DNA of 64,000 nt, taken from Mucilaginibacter sp. CSA2-8R (GTDB lineage Bacteria > Bacteroidota > Bacteroidia > Sphingobacteriales > Sphingobacteriaceae). The notes under the pieces are model-generated. The model was not told the DNA's origin. It ran no database searches and saw only the letters and a list, made by a program, of their open reading frames with translations. The translations under genes were made by a program, and so were the position numbers. Below, piece after piece: positions 25,202 through 34,268 of this stretch. The number at the start of each line of letters is the position of its first letter. Position 1 is the stretch's first letter. The stretch covers positions 1,612,001 to 1,676,000 of the forward strand of contig NZ_CP152389.1 in assembly GCF_038806765.1 (NCBI RefSeq). Direction: 5' to 3'.

Positions 25202-27769
25202 ATGCCTAACAGAGTAGACATAGAAATATTGTGTAATCAGAATTTATTCACAGCCCGCTGTGAACGCTTTACTATTTACACCGACTGCCGTTACCAGCAA
25301 AAAGAAATTAATAATCAGTTTCTGTATGGTTTTAAAATCCTGTTTGGTTGTCTTATCTGTTTTTTCTTACTGCTTTCTCATACTCATTTGTTGGCTCAAA
25401 CAAATTCATCATCTATTTCTGGAAGAGTTATTAACGAACACCAGCAACCTGTTGAAGCGGCAACCATTGTTTTATTAAATCAAAAGGATTCTACCGTTGC
25501 CGCCTCTGCAATTACAGGCAAAACCGGAGGGTTCCAGATTGCCGGTTTGCGCAGCGGTAACTACCTGCTTTTAGTAAGTGCTGTGGGCTTCATTAAAGCC
25601 TACAGCAAATCTTACCCATTATCCTTAAGCAAGGCGCTTATAACGGATGATGTTATTTTGAAAGCGGACTCCAGGCAATTGAAAGAAGTGCAGGTAGTCA
25701 GTTCAAAACCACCCATCGAAGTACGCCCCGGCAAAGTTATTCTGAACGTTCAGAACAGCATTATGGCGGATGGCAATTCTGTATTTGAAATATTAAAGCA
25801 ATCGCCGGGTGTGCGCGTTGATGTTTCAAATACGATCAGCGTGGTAGGCAGACAAAGCGCTTTAATTATGGTGGATGGCAAGCCTACCAACTTATCGGGA
25901 GAGGACCTTATAGACTTTCTTAAAACTATCCAGTCAAGCACAATTGATCGAATCGAATTAATAACCAGCGGGTCGGCCAGGTATGATGCAGCGGGTGCAG
26001 GTGTGGTAAATATTATTTTAAAGAAGGGAAAAAACATTGGCTTTAACGGCTCGGCAACCGCTACAGCAGGCTACGGTACCTATTATAAAAGCAATGCCGG
26101 TGTGAATTTTAATAACAGGACGGATAAGCTCAATGTCTTTGGAAACTACACCTTGAGAAATGACGAAAGTTTTATCAGTAAAAAGCAAAACAGGGATGTT
26201 GATTATAATGATTTACTGAGTGTTTTGGTTACTGATTATTATTCCAAGCGGAAGATTATTAGTAATTCTTTTAACGCAGGAGCTGATTACTTCATTTCTC
26301 CTAATCATACTATTGGCGTTTTAATCAAGGGTAATTTTCAGCATAATCCGGTTCAAAAGAATATAAATCTGAAAGTTTATAACCAATCTAAGCTCGATTC
26401 AACAGTGGTGGCTAATTCTGTGATTGATAAGAACATCACCCAGATGAACTACAATTTAAATTATACGGGTAAGATCAATAAAGCGGGGGGCACGTTATCA
26501 GCAAATGTTGACTATAACACGTTTGTCCGTTCTTCTAATGAGTATATCACCAATCGGTTTTACAATTCTACAGGCGATATATTCCGTCCCGACTCTTTGC
26601 TACGCAATTTATCACCAGCTCATATTAAGGTATGGACCTCAAAAATTGATTTTGTCAATCCCCTTTCCAAAGTACTCACCTTACAGGCCGGCGCAAAATA
26701 TAGCAATGTAAAAAGCGATAACAACTTAAATTTTGGGCCATTAGTAAATGGTGTATATCAGACCGACCCCTCCTTCAGTAATCATTTTATCTATCACGAA
26801 AATGTAAACGCTGCTTACTTAAATTTTGAGAACAAGGGAGACAAAGTTGAGTGGACCGCAGGCTTGCGGGCTGAACAGACAGTGACCGAAGGAAATTCTA
26901 TTACCTCACACCAGGTCATCAAAAACAATTACCTCAATTTTTTCCCCAATGCGTTATTGGTTTATAAACTAAACGCAAAGCATAATTTTTCGTTGAGTTA
27001 TAACCGGGGCATTTCAAGACCCAGCTATTCTTTTTTAAACCCGTTCAGAATTTTCATCGATTTATATGATTATGACGACGCCGGTAATCCTAACCTGCGA
27101 CCTCAATACACCAACAACCTCGAATTATCCTATACTTATAAAGATGTTATTACCGCTACATTGTTTAGCAACACCGTGAGTAATGCTTATGAATTTCCGC
27201 TTTACCAGCAAAATGATACCACTAAGTTGTTTAATACCAGAAAGGTAAATTTGGGTAACGTGTATAATTACGGTATGCGGTTTTATGCTCCGGCAGAGTT
27301 TACAGCCTGGTGGAAAGCCGATTTTAATGTTACGGCATCCTATGTGCGATATGTGGTGAATCCAATCTATACCACTTTTAAACAAGGTAGCCAGGACATC
27401 ATGTTATCAGCAGATCAGCACTTCACCATCACTAAAACTATCAGAGCAGAGCTCAGCGGTTTTTATGAATCTCCAGTGGTTAACGGGCTTGACCGGCTCA
27501 AATCTTACGGATATGTTAACGCTGGTTTGAGTATGCAGCTTTGGAACAACAGTGGAAGCATCAGACTTAATGCGGCAGACATTTTTAACACAAACAACTT
27601 CAGGAATAGGGTGAAATATGCAAATATATCCTTTTATCAGGTAGCCAAGGAGGAGACTCGGATGGTGCGTGTCACTTTTACCTATAAATTTGGGAAGTCG
27701 ACAGTTAAAGCTGCTAAGACCCATCAAACCGGTAACGAAGAGGAGCTTAAAAGAACTACCGGAGGATAG
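25202..27769 (+). CDS. Outer-membrane beta-barrel protein with CarboxypepD_reg domain
   Basis: An 855-aa receptor-like protein: hydrophobic export segment (about residues 44-65, ILFGCLICFFLLLSHTHLLAQ), a CarboxypepD_reg domain (ISGRVINEHQQPVEAATIVLL), a plug-like region (GKVILNVQNS, VFEILKQSPGVRV, ALIMVDGKPTNL, DRIELITSGSARYDAAGAGVVNIILKK in order) and an OMP_b-brl_3 barrel. Such proteins resemble TonB-dependent receptors without the SusC signature. The 43 residues before the export segment are unusual: the ATG at 25202 is the only ATG in frame upstream of the signal, but the real start may be a non-ATG codon nearer the signal. Strong similarity of design with the 44.7-kb receptor. Confidence 0.88.
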   Translation: MPNRVDIEILCNQNLFTARCERFTIYTDCRYQQKEINNQFLYGFKILFGCLICFFLLLSHTHLLAQTNSSSISGRVINEHQQPVEAATIVLLNQKDSTVAASAITGKTGGFQIAGLRSGNYLLLVSAVGFIKAYSKSYPLSLSKALITDDVILKADSRQLKEVQVVSSKPPIEVRPGKVILNVQNSIMADGNSVFEILKQSPGVRVDVSNTISVVGRQSALIMVDGKPTNLSGEDLIDFLKTIQSSTIDRIELITSGSARYDAAGAGVVNIILKKGKNIGFNGSATATAGYGTYYKSNAGVNFNNRTDKLNVFGNYTLRNDESFISKKQNRDVDYNDLLSVLVTDYYSKRKIISNSFNAGADYFISPNHTIGVLIKGNFQHNPVQKNINLKVYNQSKLDSTVVANSVIDKNITQMNYNLNYTGKINKAGGTLSANVDYNTFVRSSNEYITNRFYNSTGDIFRPDSLLRNLSPAHIKVWTSKIDFVNPLSKVLTLQAGAKYSNVKSDNNLNFGPLVNGVYQTDPSFSNHFIYHENVNAAYLNFENKGDKVEWTAGLRAEQTVTEGNSITSHQVIKNNYLNFFPNALLVYKLNAKHNFSLSYNRGISRPSYSFLNPFRIFIDLYDYDDAGNPNLRPQYTNNLELSYTYKDVITATLFSNTVSNAYEFPLYQQNDTTKLFNTRKVNLGNVYNYGMRFYAPAEFTAWWKADFNVTASYVRYVVNPIYTTFKQGSQDIMLSADQHFTITKTIRAELSGFYESPVVNGLDRLKSYGYVNAGLSMQLWNNSGSIRLNAADIFNTNNFRNRVKYANISFYQVAKEETRMVRVTFTYKFGKSTVKAAKTHQTGNEEELKRTTGG

Positions 27770-27939
27770 CCCGACACTCGGCTTAATTAATATGCTGGTA
27801 GTTAACCTAAACTCAACAAATAATCAGTTACCATATCATCTTAGCGCAATGATGACCTGTAATTGTGTACCGGTAGCGAAAATTAAAGATTTGATGCGCA
27901 CATACTTATCTAAAAGCTATTTTAACTGAACCTCGAATC

Positions 27940-28275
27940 ATGAATATTAAATTTGGCAGTGTGTTGCAGTCCATCCGTAAAGAATCTAACCTGAGTCAAC
28001 AAGACGTAGCAAATATTATTAGCTGCAGCAGGGGGACTTATTCGTGCTGGGAACATGATGACGGGGAAATCCCAATGTCTAAGCTTTTTGTGTTGCTTAA
28101 CTATTATAACATTTCTTTGTCAGCTTTTGTTAAGCGCGTGCAAAAAGATAACCATGCAGGTCAGCTTGTGGTATCAGACCTGCAATTGAGTGATCTGGCA
28201 GACATCCAAAGTGAACTTACGCAAATCAGCAAACGTATCGATTTGCTCAACAGAAGTTTGTTGTCCAATTCTTAA
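27940..28275 (+). CDS. XRE-family transcriptional regulator
   Basis: A 111-aa protein with an N-terminal helix-turn-helix of the Cro/CI type (residues about 6-60: VLQSIRKESNLSQQDVANII and RGTYSCWEHDDGEIPMSKLF) and a C-terminal helical tail (LADIQSELTQISKRIDLLNRSL) suited to dimerisation. The family binds DNA as a repressor or activator. It lies 170 nt after the large outer-membrane protein gene on the same strand and 307 nt before the repeat-peptide gene. Its targets are not known. Confidence 0.85.
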   Translation: MNIKFGSVLQSIRKESNLSQQDVANIISCSRGTYSCWEHDDGEIPMSKLFVLLNYYNISLSAFVKRVQKDNHAGQLVVSDLQLSDLADIQSELTQISKRIDLLNRSLLSNS

Positions 28276-28582
28276 ATATTGATTGCAGCTCACTATGGTC
28301 TGAATTCAGTTTTATACAGCTTTTAATCAAAAGATGAGAATTCAATTGTTGGAGTATAGTGGTTGCTTAATAAGCAAATACTAACTTCTCTTGTGCACCT
28401 ATCGTCTTAGGTAAATCATATCAGTCTTAACGCAGCACATATCCGTTCTCCCCGCAAATTATTTTCATAGTGGTGGTGCAAAAAGCATAAAATTCCAGCA
28501 AAAGATGCCTGTTATTCCAGCATCGATTTTAATTAAAAAAGTACACAGAGCCATATCTTTATAATATTATAATTCAAAAAAC
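28276..28582. other. Intergenic region upstream of the repeat peptide
   Basis: About 307 nt without an ORF. TATCTTTA at 28554-28561 resembles the -7 element TAnnTTTG and would place transcription start about 20 nt before the peptide's ATG. No clear TTG at the right spacing. Confidence 0.45.
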
Positions 28583-28792
28583 ATGAAAACAAAAATTATT
28601 ACTTTGTCAATTGTGGCTGTTGTTGCAATGACCAGCGTTGGCCTTCGCAGCGTGATTTATGACGTTCGCTCATCGAAAAAACTGGCTGTTGGTCGTACTG
28701 CTCAGTTTGACATTCGCTCATCGAAAAAACTGGCTGTTGGTCGTACTGCTCAGTTTGACATTCGCTCATCGAAAAAAGCGTTAGTAGCATAG
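28583..28792 (+). CDS. Short exported peptide with 16-residue tandem repeats
   Basis: A 69-aa peptide not recognised as any family. Residues 1-22 form a hydrophobic export-like segment (KIITLSIVAVVAMTSVGL). Residues 27-69 are 2.4 copies of a 16-residue unit (D-I/V-R-S-S-K-K-L-A-V-G-R-T-A-Q-F), followed by ALVA. The repeat is strongly basic. At DNA level the units are 48 bp, at 28661-28708, 28709-28756 and 28757-28777, differing by a single base. It has a candidate promoter and a clear terminator, so it looks like its own transcription unit. A secreted peptide, a toxin-like or antimicrobial peptide, or a repeat-bearing surface peptide are all possible; none is proven. Confidence 0.6.
   Translation: MKTKIITLSIVAVVAMTSVGLRSVIYDVRSSKKLAVGRTAQFDIRSSKKLAVGRTAQFDIRSSKKALVA
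28661..28777 (+). repeat. Tandem 48-bp repeat, 2.4 copies
   Basis: Units at 28661-28708 and 28709-28756 differ at one position (GACG versus GACA); a third, 21-nt partial unit ends at 28777. The unit is a multiple of three and lies in frame, so copy number can change without breaking the ORF. Confidence 0.9.
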
Positions 28793-28892
28793 TCTTCAAC
28801 GCTGTTGTTTCACAGCATGCCAGCGAAGGCAGTAGCTGTGCAGTCGTATGATTATCACATTTTAATGCGACTTAAGATCAGATTCAATAGGG

Positions 28893-28928
28893 TAGCAGCG
28901 TGCAAATTTGTACGCTGCTATTTTGCTT
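28893..28928 (+). terminator. Rho-independent terminator after the repeat peptide
   Basis: Arms 28893-28905 and 28908-28920 pair over 13 positions with one G-U (inner pairs open to form the loop), followed by TTTTGCTTT. It lies about 100 nt after the peptide stop. Confidence 0.75.
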
Positions 28929-29045
28929 TATCCAAATTACCCCGATAATAGATTATAGTCAGGCAAGTCGTACGCTCGGCAATATGTTTAAACAAAAATG
29001 GCTACCAACACTTGGTAACCATTCATTTAATATGATTAAAGGTTT

Positions 29046-31070
29046 TTACCAAACCTTCACTCTTAAACTATCCGGGCGGTACATTTTATCTCCGGGTTTA
29101 ACACCAAAGGCCTGATAAAAGGCAGGCATGTTAGAAAGCGGGCCATTGGTGCGATACATTTCCGGTGAGTGCGGGTCCGTGGTAATACGGGTACGTGTTT
29201 CTTCGTCCCGTTCTTTTATTTGCCAAGCCTGGGCAAATGCCAAAAAGAAACGTTGATCGGGTGTTAAGCCATCAATCTTATCTGTGCTTTTACCCTGCTT
29301 TGTCCGCTTAAAGGCTTGGTAGGCAATGGCTAAGCCGCCAATGTCAGCCAAGTTTTCTCCTTGCGTTAATTGTCCGTTTACATGCAGGTTATTTAAAACG
29401 GTATAGCTGTTATACTCATCAATAATCAACTTAACTTTTTTGCTGAATTTTACGGCATCTTCTTTGGTCCACCAGTCTTTTAAATTACCATCTTTATCAT
29501 ATTGCTTTCCCTGGTCGTCAAAGCCATGTGTCATTTCATGACCAATAATAGCACCGATTGAGCCATAATTAACGGCATCATCGGCATCAGCAAAATAAAA
29601 TGGTGGCTGTAATATACCGGCCGGAAATACAATCTCATTTAAGCCGGGGTTGTAATACGCATTTACCGTAGGCGGCGTCATGCCCCACTCAGTACGGTCA
29701 ACAGGTTTTGCTAATTTAGCAATGGTTTCCTGATAATTATGCCGCTCTGTACTTACTGTATTGGCAAAATAATTATTGCGGCTAATGGTAACGTCGTCAT
29801 AATTTTTCCATTTGTCCGGGTACCCGATTTTTTTTGTGAAGGCAGACAGCTTGGCCAAAGCTTTTTGCTTGGTTGCGGCGCTCATCCAATCCAGTTTCTC
29901 AATGCGCGACCGGTAAACCATTTGCAGGTTGTTCACCAGTTCCAGCATGCGTTGCTTGTCTTTGCGTTTAAAATAATCCTTCACAAACAGCTGACCTAAC
30001 AATTCGCCCAAACCACCGTCAACTTGGCGTGACACTGTTTTCCACCGTGGCTGCTGCTGTTTGCTTCCGCTTAAAACCCGGCCGTAAAAATCAAAGCGCG
30101 CATTGCGGAAGGGTGAGCTTAAATAGCGGGCGTAGTGGTCTGCAATGTTAAAACGAATTTTATCTTTCCAAACGTTAAGCGGCTGCGCTTTAATCAATCT
30201 ATCTAATTCCTGGTAATATCTGGGTTGGCTTATTAAAACAGTATCAGTTTTAATTCCCATAGTATTTAAAATGGCTGGCCAACTCAAATCAGGCATCATG
30301 GTTTCTATCTGCTTAACGGTGTACTTGTTGTAGTTTTTGTTGGGGTCGCGCAGCTCAACCGGTGTACGATGTGCTTTGGCAATCAGGGTTTCTAATGCCA
30401 AAATCTGCTTGGCCTCTTTTTGAGATTCCTGCGAATCATAACCTGTTAGCTTGAGCATTTTCTCGATATAAGAAACGTATGCCAGGCGAATTTTATTTGA
30501 AGCCGAATCGTTACGGAAATAGTAATCCTTTTCGGGCAAATCCAAGCCGCTTTGGTAAAAATTAGCCATGTATTTGCCGCTGTTTTTATCATCCGGATTA
30601 ACGCTAAAGTCAAATAAATAGCCTGCGCCGTTTCGGTAATCAGCCGTAACAAAATAAATCAGCTGTTTATAATCTTTCACCTCCGCTAATTTTCTCAATA
30701 AAGGCTGTATAGGTTTAGCGCCGGCCTTTTCTATGGCTACCGTATCCATCCCGGCAGCATAATAATCTCCTACCTTTTGTTCAAGCGTACCTGGCGCATG
30801 TTTTTTCGAAGACAAGTTATCGAGTAGATTTTTTAACTTTTGCTGATTATTGTTTTCTAACGTGTAGAACGAACCCCATCCCGATTCTGAAGCTGGGATA
30901 ACTGTTTTTTTGAGCCAGGTTCCGTTGGCGTACAAAAAGAAATTGTCTTGCGCCCTGACGGTTGTATCGCGTGCATTCGGGTCAAGAAAAACCTGTTGCT
31001 TTTGTTCTTTTTGTCGGCAAGAAGTGAAAAGCCAGAGAGCTGCAAAAATTATAAATGGTGTTTTATTCAT
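29046..31070 (-). CDS. M13-family metallopeptidase, lipoprotein
   Basis: A 674-aa neprilysin/endothelin-converting enzyme-like zinc peptidase. The N-terminus has a lipoprotein signal (WLFTSC, Cys18). The N-terminal helical domain carries FFLYANGTWLKK and DYYAAGMD; the catalytic domain has NAYYNPGLNEIVFPAGIL, the zinc motif HEMTH at 511-515, and the third ligand region GENLADIGG near 572. The C-terminal VKVW is typical. These enzymes cleave short peptides outside the inner membrane. A paralogue of about equal length lies at 47.1 kb. The gene stands alone. Confidence 0.95.
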   Translation of the reverse strand: MNKTPFIIFAALWLFTSCRQKEQKQQVFLDPNARDTTVRAQDNFFLYANGTWLKKTVIPASESGWGSFYTLENNNQQKLKNLLDNLSSKKHAPGTLEQKVGDYYAAGMDTVAIEKAGAKPIQPLLRKLAEVKDYKQLIYFVTADYRNGAGYLFDFSVNPDDKNSGKYMANFYQSGLDLPEKDYYFRNDSASNKIRLAYVSYIEKMLKLTGYDSQESQKEAKQILALETLIAKAHRTPVELRDPNKNYNKYTVKQIETMMPDLSWPAILNTMGIKTDTVLISQPRYYQELDRLIKAQPLNVWKDKIRFNIADHYARYLSSPFRNARFDFYGRVLSGSKQQQPRWKTVSRQVDGGLGELLGQLFVKDYFKRKDKQRMLELVNNLQMVYRSRIEKLDWMSAATKQKALAKLSAFTKKIGYPDKWKNYDDVTISRNNYFANTVSTERHNYQETIAKLAKPVDRTEWGMTPPTVNAYYNPGLNEIVFPAGILQPPFYFADADDAVNYGSIGAIIGHEMTHGFDDQGKQYDKDGNLKDWWTKEDAVKFSKKVKLIIDEYNSYTVLNNLHVNGQLTQGENLADIGGLAIAYQAFKRTKQGKSTDKIDGLTPDQRFFLAFAQAWQIKERDEETRTRITTDPHSPEMYRTNGPLSNMPAFYQAFGVKPGDKMYRPDSLRVKVW

Positions 31071-31261
31071 GAGAAAACTTTGTATTAAATATCCGCAATT
31101 ATCACCAAAAAAGAGAAGCTATAGTTGTTCAGACCATGCCGAATTTTTAATTTAAGCTTACCAATAACGGCTGTTGCTTATGGTTTGGTATGATTACGCG
31201 TCTTACAGCAAATAAAGTGTACAATAAACCAGCATAGTTTGTACAATATTTTTGCAAAACA

Positions 31262-31352
31262 GGCCTGTATGAAAGCTTAATTTAGCTTTATGCACACAGC
31301 AAGGTTTTGTTAATAGTTAAAAGGCGCTCGGCGCGATGCCGAGCGCCTTTAT
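31262..31352 (+). ncRNA. Possible small RNA between promoter-like element and terminator
   Basis: TATTTTTG at 31247-31254 matches TAnnTTTG and the next strong signal on this strand is a GC-rich terminator ending near 31352, which would give a transcript of roughly 90 nt. No -33 TTG is visible at ideal spacing and no known RNA family is recognised, so this is a weak prediction. Confidence 0.25.
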
Positions 31353-31353
31353 T
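31320..31353 (+). terminator. Orphan rho-independent terminator
   Basis: Perfect 13-bp stem (AAAGGCGCTCGGC with its complement), 5-nt loop, followed by TTATT. Neither neighbouring gene ends here on this strand. Confidence 0.75.
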
Positions 31354-31733
31354 AACATGATCCGGTTTAAACCTAAGCAAATCAATTATTATAGAAACTA
31401 ATATCATGCTCCACGAGCACTATGAAGGGAGCGTTGATAAGTTTCTCAATTAAAGAGTTTAAGGGTTATTAATAACTGGAAACTCTTAATAAATTAGTTT
31501 GGATTATTCCCTGAAGTTCTGATTTAGCTATAGTTGCAGATTAAAAGCATAGCCATTTGAAGTGTCCTTTACCGGACGATAAAAAGCCCATCCTGATTTT
31601 TAACCTTATGTTGGATCGCGCCTGCCATCATTGATTGTGATTACGCATTGGTTAACATTTATCAAAAATGGTAATAATCAATTGCCAGATGTTGTAACTT
31701 AATGGCGTCAATCTTTTCCTCAAAAATCACTTT

Positions 31734-32714
31734 ATGAGCTATATTACTTACAACATCATTGTTAAAGTCGAAAATAATCGTGACACTTTGATAGACAACT
31801 TAACGAAGAATTTAAAATACCAATATGTGCATGAATTTTTCACTCCGTTTCATGGAGTTATATGTCAAACCAACGATAATTTAAGGGAAATTCCATTCGA
31901 CCGCTTTAAAGAAGAACTTTTTAACAATGAAGCCGATAAGATTGATAAAGTTGAAAACCAACTTAGAAATTATAGTATAGAGCTTTCAAAAAGTTTTACC
32001 GATACCGACATTGCATTTATAAACGTTGATTGTTTTGGTGGAAAATGTTCGTCAAATGGCTTTGTTGTTAGAAATGGACAAAAGACATACGAGAATGATG
32101 GTCATCACTCTGCACATATAGACATTTTAAAAAGAATATCAGCAGATTATTCTGGCTGGCATTTCTACCCGTTTACCCGGAATTTTTACTCCAGAAAGGC
32201 CGGAGTAAAAGGAGGGATAACGGGCGATATAGTCAACTTTACATTGCCTGCAATCTGGATGTCTTTTAACATAGATTTTGGCAACAATCCATCGTATGAT
32301 ATCGCAGTTGCGGAAAATGAGCTATTAGTAGAAAAAATAAATTTTTTTGAATTCTACTTTATGAAAATAGATGAAAACTGGCTGAAAGTTTTAGGTACTC
32401 TATTTGATGATTCTGCGGAAAATTTGGCTGATATGGAAAACACAATTACAGAACATTTAGCCGGGCTTGAGTATCAAATCCAATTTGATCTGTTTGATGG
32501 TTCATTCCAAAAAAAGATTGGAACGTTACCTAACGAACTTGGCTTTGAAATTCATCAACGAAGTTATAGATATAAAGCATTTAACGAAAGGCCTATCCCA
32601 TTTCATCCTACCGAAAATAATATACAACAGACTAGTTCAAAACAAGACGAAACTACTGAGAAGGTTTCCGACAATAAGAAAGGTTTTTTCTATAGATTTT
32701 TTGGCAGGAAATAA
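31734..32714 (+). CDS. Unrecognised 326-aa soluble protein
   Basis: I do not recognise this protein. It has no signal peptide or membrane segment, is rich in Phe, Asn and acidic residues, and contains possible landmarks AFINVDCFGGKCSSNGFV near the middle of the first half, NDGHHSAHIDILKRI, and GWHFYPFTRNFY. The last 40 residues are polar with a terminal basic/aromatic end (GFFYRFFGRK). Codon use and base composition look more A/T-rich than in neighbouring genes, so recent transfer is possible. It stands alone with large gaps on both sides. Features such as a lone soluble protein with GG and HH motifs would be compatible with an immunity- or SMI1-like protein, but nothing confirms that. Confidence 0.75.
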   Translation: MSYITYNIIVKVENNRDTLIDNLTKNLKYQYVHEFFTPFHGVICQTNDNLREIPFDRFKEELFNNEADKIDKVENQLRNYSIELSKSFTDTDIAFINVDCFGGKCSSNGFVVRNGQKTYENDGHHSAHIDILKRISADYSGWHFYPFTRNFYSRKAGVKGGITGDIVNFTLPAIWMSFNIDFGNNPSYDIAVAENELLVEKINFFEFYFMKIDENWLKVLGTLFDDSAENLADMENTITEHLAGLEYQIQFDLFDGSFQKKIGTLPNELGFEIHQRSYRYKAFNERPIPFHPTENNIQQTSSKQDETTEKVSDNKKGFFYRFFGRK

Positions 32715-33241
32715 CCTATAGAAAAACAGAAAGGGCAAGAGTGTCTTTTTCAGCGGCTATAAGGAATCGGATTTATTAAATAAATGTTTTGAAAAACGCA
32801 CGTTTAGAGTTAGCTAATTTACAGAAATCATCTGAGATCGAACGATGTTGTTGTCATGGAAATTCTTCTTAATCAGCTAACCAAAGGTCCAAGGTTATTC
32901 CTGTTCGGCTACGCCAATAAAGTAAAAGCCTCTTAGAGCAATCGAGAGGCTTTTGTTTTGCAAGGAACATCATCCAGAGAAACTTAGCTGGGACGTTAGT
33001 AATCAATACTATAAGGACTTTTCCCAGATACCAAAATCGATAAATGGAAACCTTGATGTTGTTGAACAAAAACTGAATAGGGCGATATATTAGATAAACA
33101 TTCAAGCGATGCATGAAAATAAGTCAAATCAATCATTAACATTCTCAGGCTTTCATTGTTCCTATATTTGTAAGTACTAACGGTGAAGTAGTGAACAGCT
33201 GCAGGGACAAAAAATGAAATCATTATAATTCAGTAGAATTC
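32715..33241. other. Intergenic region with a short coding-like tail
   Basis: A 26-codon plus-strand ORF beginning with ATG at 32856 (MEILLNQLTKGPRLFLFGYA...) runs into a terminator at 32924-32958, with its stop in the stem. It reads like the C-terminal end of a lost gene. The rest has no gene. Confidence 0.4.
32924..32958 (+). terminator. Rho-independent terminator without an intact gene
   Basis: Perfect 10-bp stem AAAAGCCTCT/AGAGGCTTTT (32924-32933 with 32945-32954), 11-nt loop, followed by GTTTTG. Confidence 0.7.
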
Positions 33242-34144
33242 ATGACCAAAAAGCGGATATTTTTTACAGGGGGATCAGGAAAGGCGGGGAAGCACGTAAT
33301 ACCATACCTTCTAAACCAGGGGCATAGGGTAATGAATGTAGACTTGGTTCGTTTGGATTACCCGGGCGTAGACAATCTGATAGCTGATATTACCGACTCA
33401 GGGCAAATGTTTAATGCCATGAGTTCGTACGCCGGGTTAGATGAGTTGGAAAGGGGAGACGGGGTGCCGAAATTTGATGCTGTGGTACATTTTGCAGCTG
33501 TGCCCAGGATCTTACTTACACCTGATAATGAAACTTTTCGGGTCAATACCATAGGCACCTATAATGTGATTGAAGCAGCCGTGAAGCTTGGAATTAAAAA
33601 GATCATTATTGCCTCGTCAGAGACCACCTACGGGATTTGTTTTTCAGATGGCAAAACAGACCCTCATGTGTTGCCATTAGAGGAAGACTATGATGTAGAC
33701 CCAATGGATAGCTATGGATTATCGAAGGTGGTGAATGAGAAAACGGCAAGAGCCTTCCAGCGACGCTCGGGCTTTGATATCTATGCACTTCGTATTGGCA
33801 ATGTCATTGAGCCCCACGAATACACGGAACTGTTTCCTGAATATTTCAAACATCCTGAAGTGCGTCGCAGGAATGCTTTCTGTTATATTGATGCCCGTGA
33901 CCTTGGCCAAATTGTGGATTTATGTTTGGAAAAAAATGATCTTGGTTTCCAGATTTTTAATGCCGGCAATGATCATAACGGTGCGATTATCCCAAGTAAA
34001 GAACTGGCTGAAAAGTTTTTTCCCGGTGTGCCGGTGACCCGTGAATTAGAGGAGAATGAAGCCCTGTTCTCAAACCGCAAAATCCGTGACGTTTTGGGAT
34101 TCAAAGAAGAACATAACTGGCGAAACTATGTAAAGGTGGACTAA
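33242..34144 (+). CDS. NAD(P)-dependent epimerase/dehydratase-type oxidoreductase (extended SDR)
   Basis: A 300-aa extended SDR: the dinucleotide motif TGGSGKAG at residues 9-16, the acidic D34 at the end of the second strand, and the catalytic YGLSK near residue 159 with the upstream SSETTYG serine. The substrate cannot be read; relatives act on nucleotide sugars or uronates. The ORF is preceded by 527 nt without a gene and converges with the SDR gene downstream, with an 11-bp inverted repeat between them. No operon partner is apparent. Confidence 0.9.
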   Translation: MTKKRIFFTGGSGKAGKHVIPYLLNQGHRVMNVDLVRLDYPGVDNLIADITDSGQMFNAMSSYAGLDELERGDGVPKFDAVVHFAAVPRILLTPDNETFRVNTIGTYNVIEAAVKLGIKKIIIASSETTYGICFSDGKTDPHVLPLEEDYDVDPMDSYGLSKVVNEKTARAFQRRSGFDIYALRIGNVIEPHEYTELFPEYFKHPEVRRRNAFCYIDARDLGQIVDLCLEKNDLGFQIFNAGNDHNGAIIPSKELAEKFFPGVPVTRELEENEALFSNRKIRDVLGFKEEHNWRNYVKVD

Positions 34145-34225
34145 CCCCTTGGTCTGGAAATTTGTACACCAAACAATGAAACTAATTGTTACTATTTAGG
34201 AACTTAAATTTCCCTTAATCAGGTG

Positions 34226-34268
34226 TGTAAGTAGACGACATTGGTTTATCCGCGTTAGTCTACTTACA
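34226..34268. terminator. Inverted repeat between convergent oxidoreductase genes
   Basis: Arms 34226-34236 and 34258-34268 (11 bp perfect) with a 21-nt loop; the right arm overlaps the stop codon of the minus-strand SDR gene. The loop is long and there is no strong U-tract, so terminator activity is uncertain. Confidence 0.35.

Larger units (their letters stand above)
31071..31733. other. Intergenic region with orphan terminator
   Basis: About 660 nt with no protein-coding ORF I trust. It holds an unassigned terminator at 31320-31353 and a TATTTTTG element at 31247-31254, which together could mark a short RNA. The rest (31354-31733) is A/T-rich with no other signal. Confidence 0.5.

Noticed and set aside
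28661..28777. Tandem 48-bp units considered as a CRISPR-like array
   Set aside because: Units are directly adjacent with no spacers, are in frame within an ORF, and no cas gene is near.
32869..33223. Minus-strand open frames in the gap before the epimerase gene
   Set aside because: They run through a terminator hairpin and have no protein-like composition.
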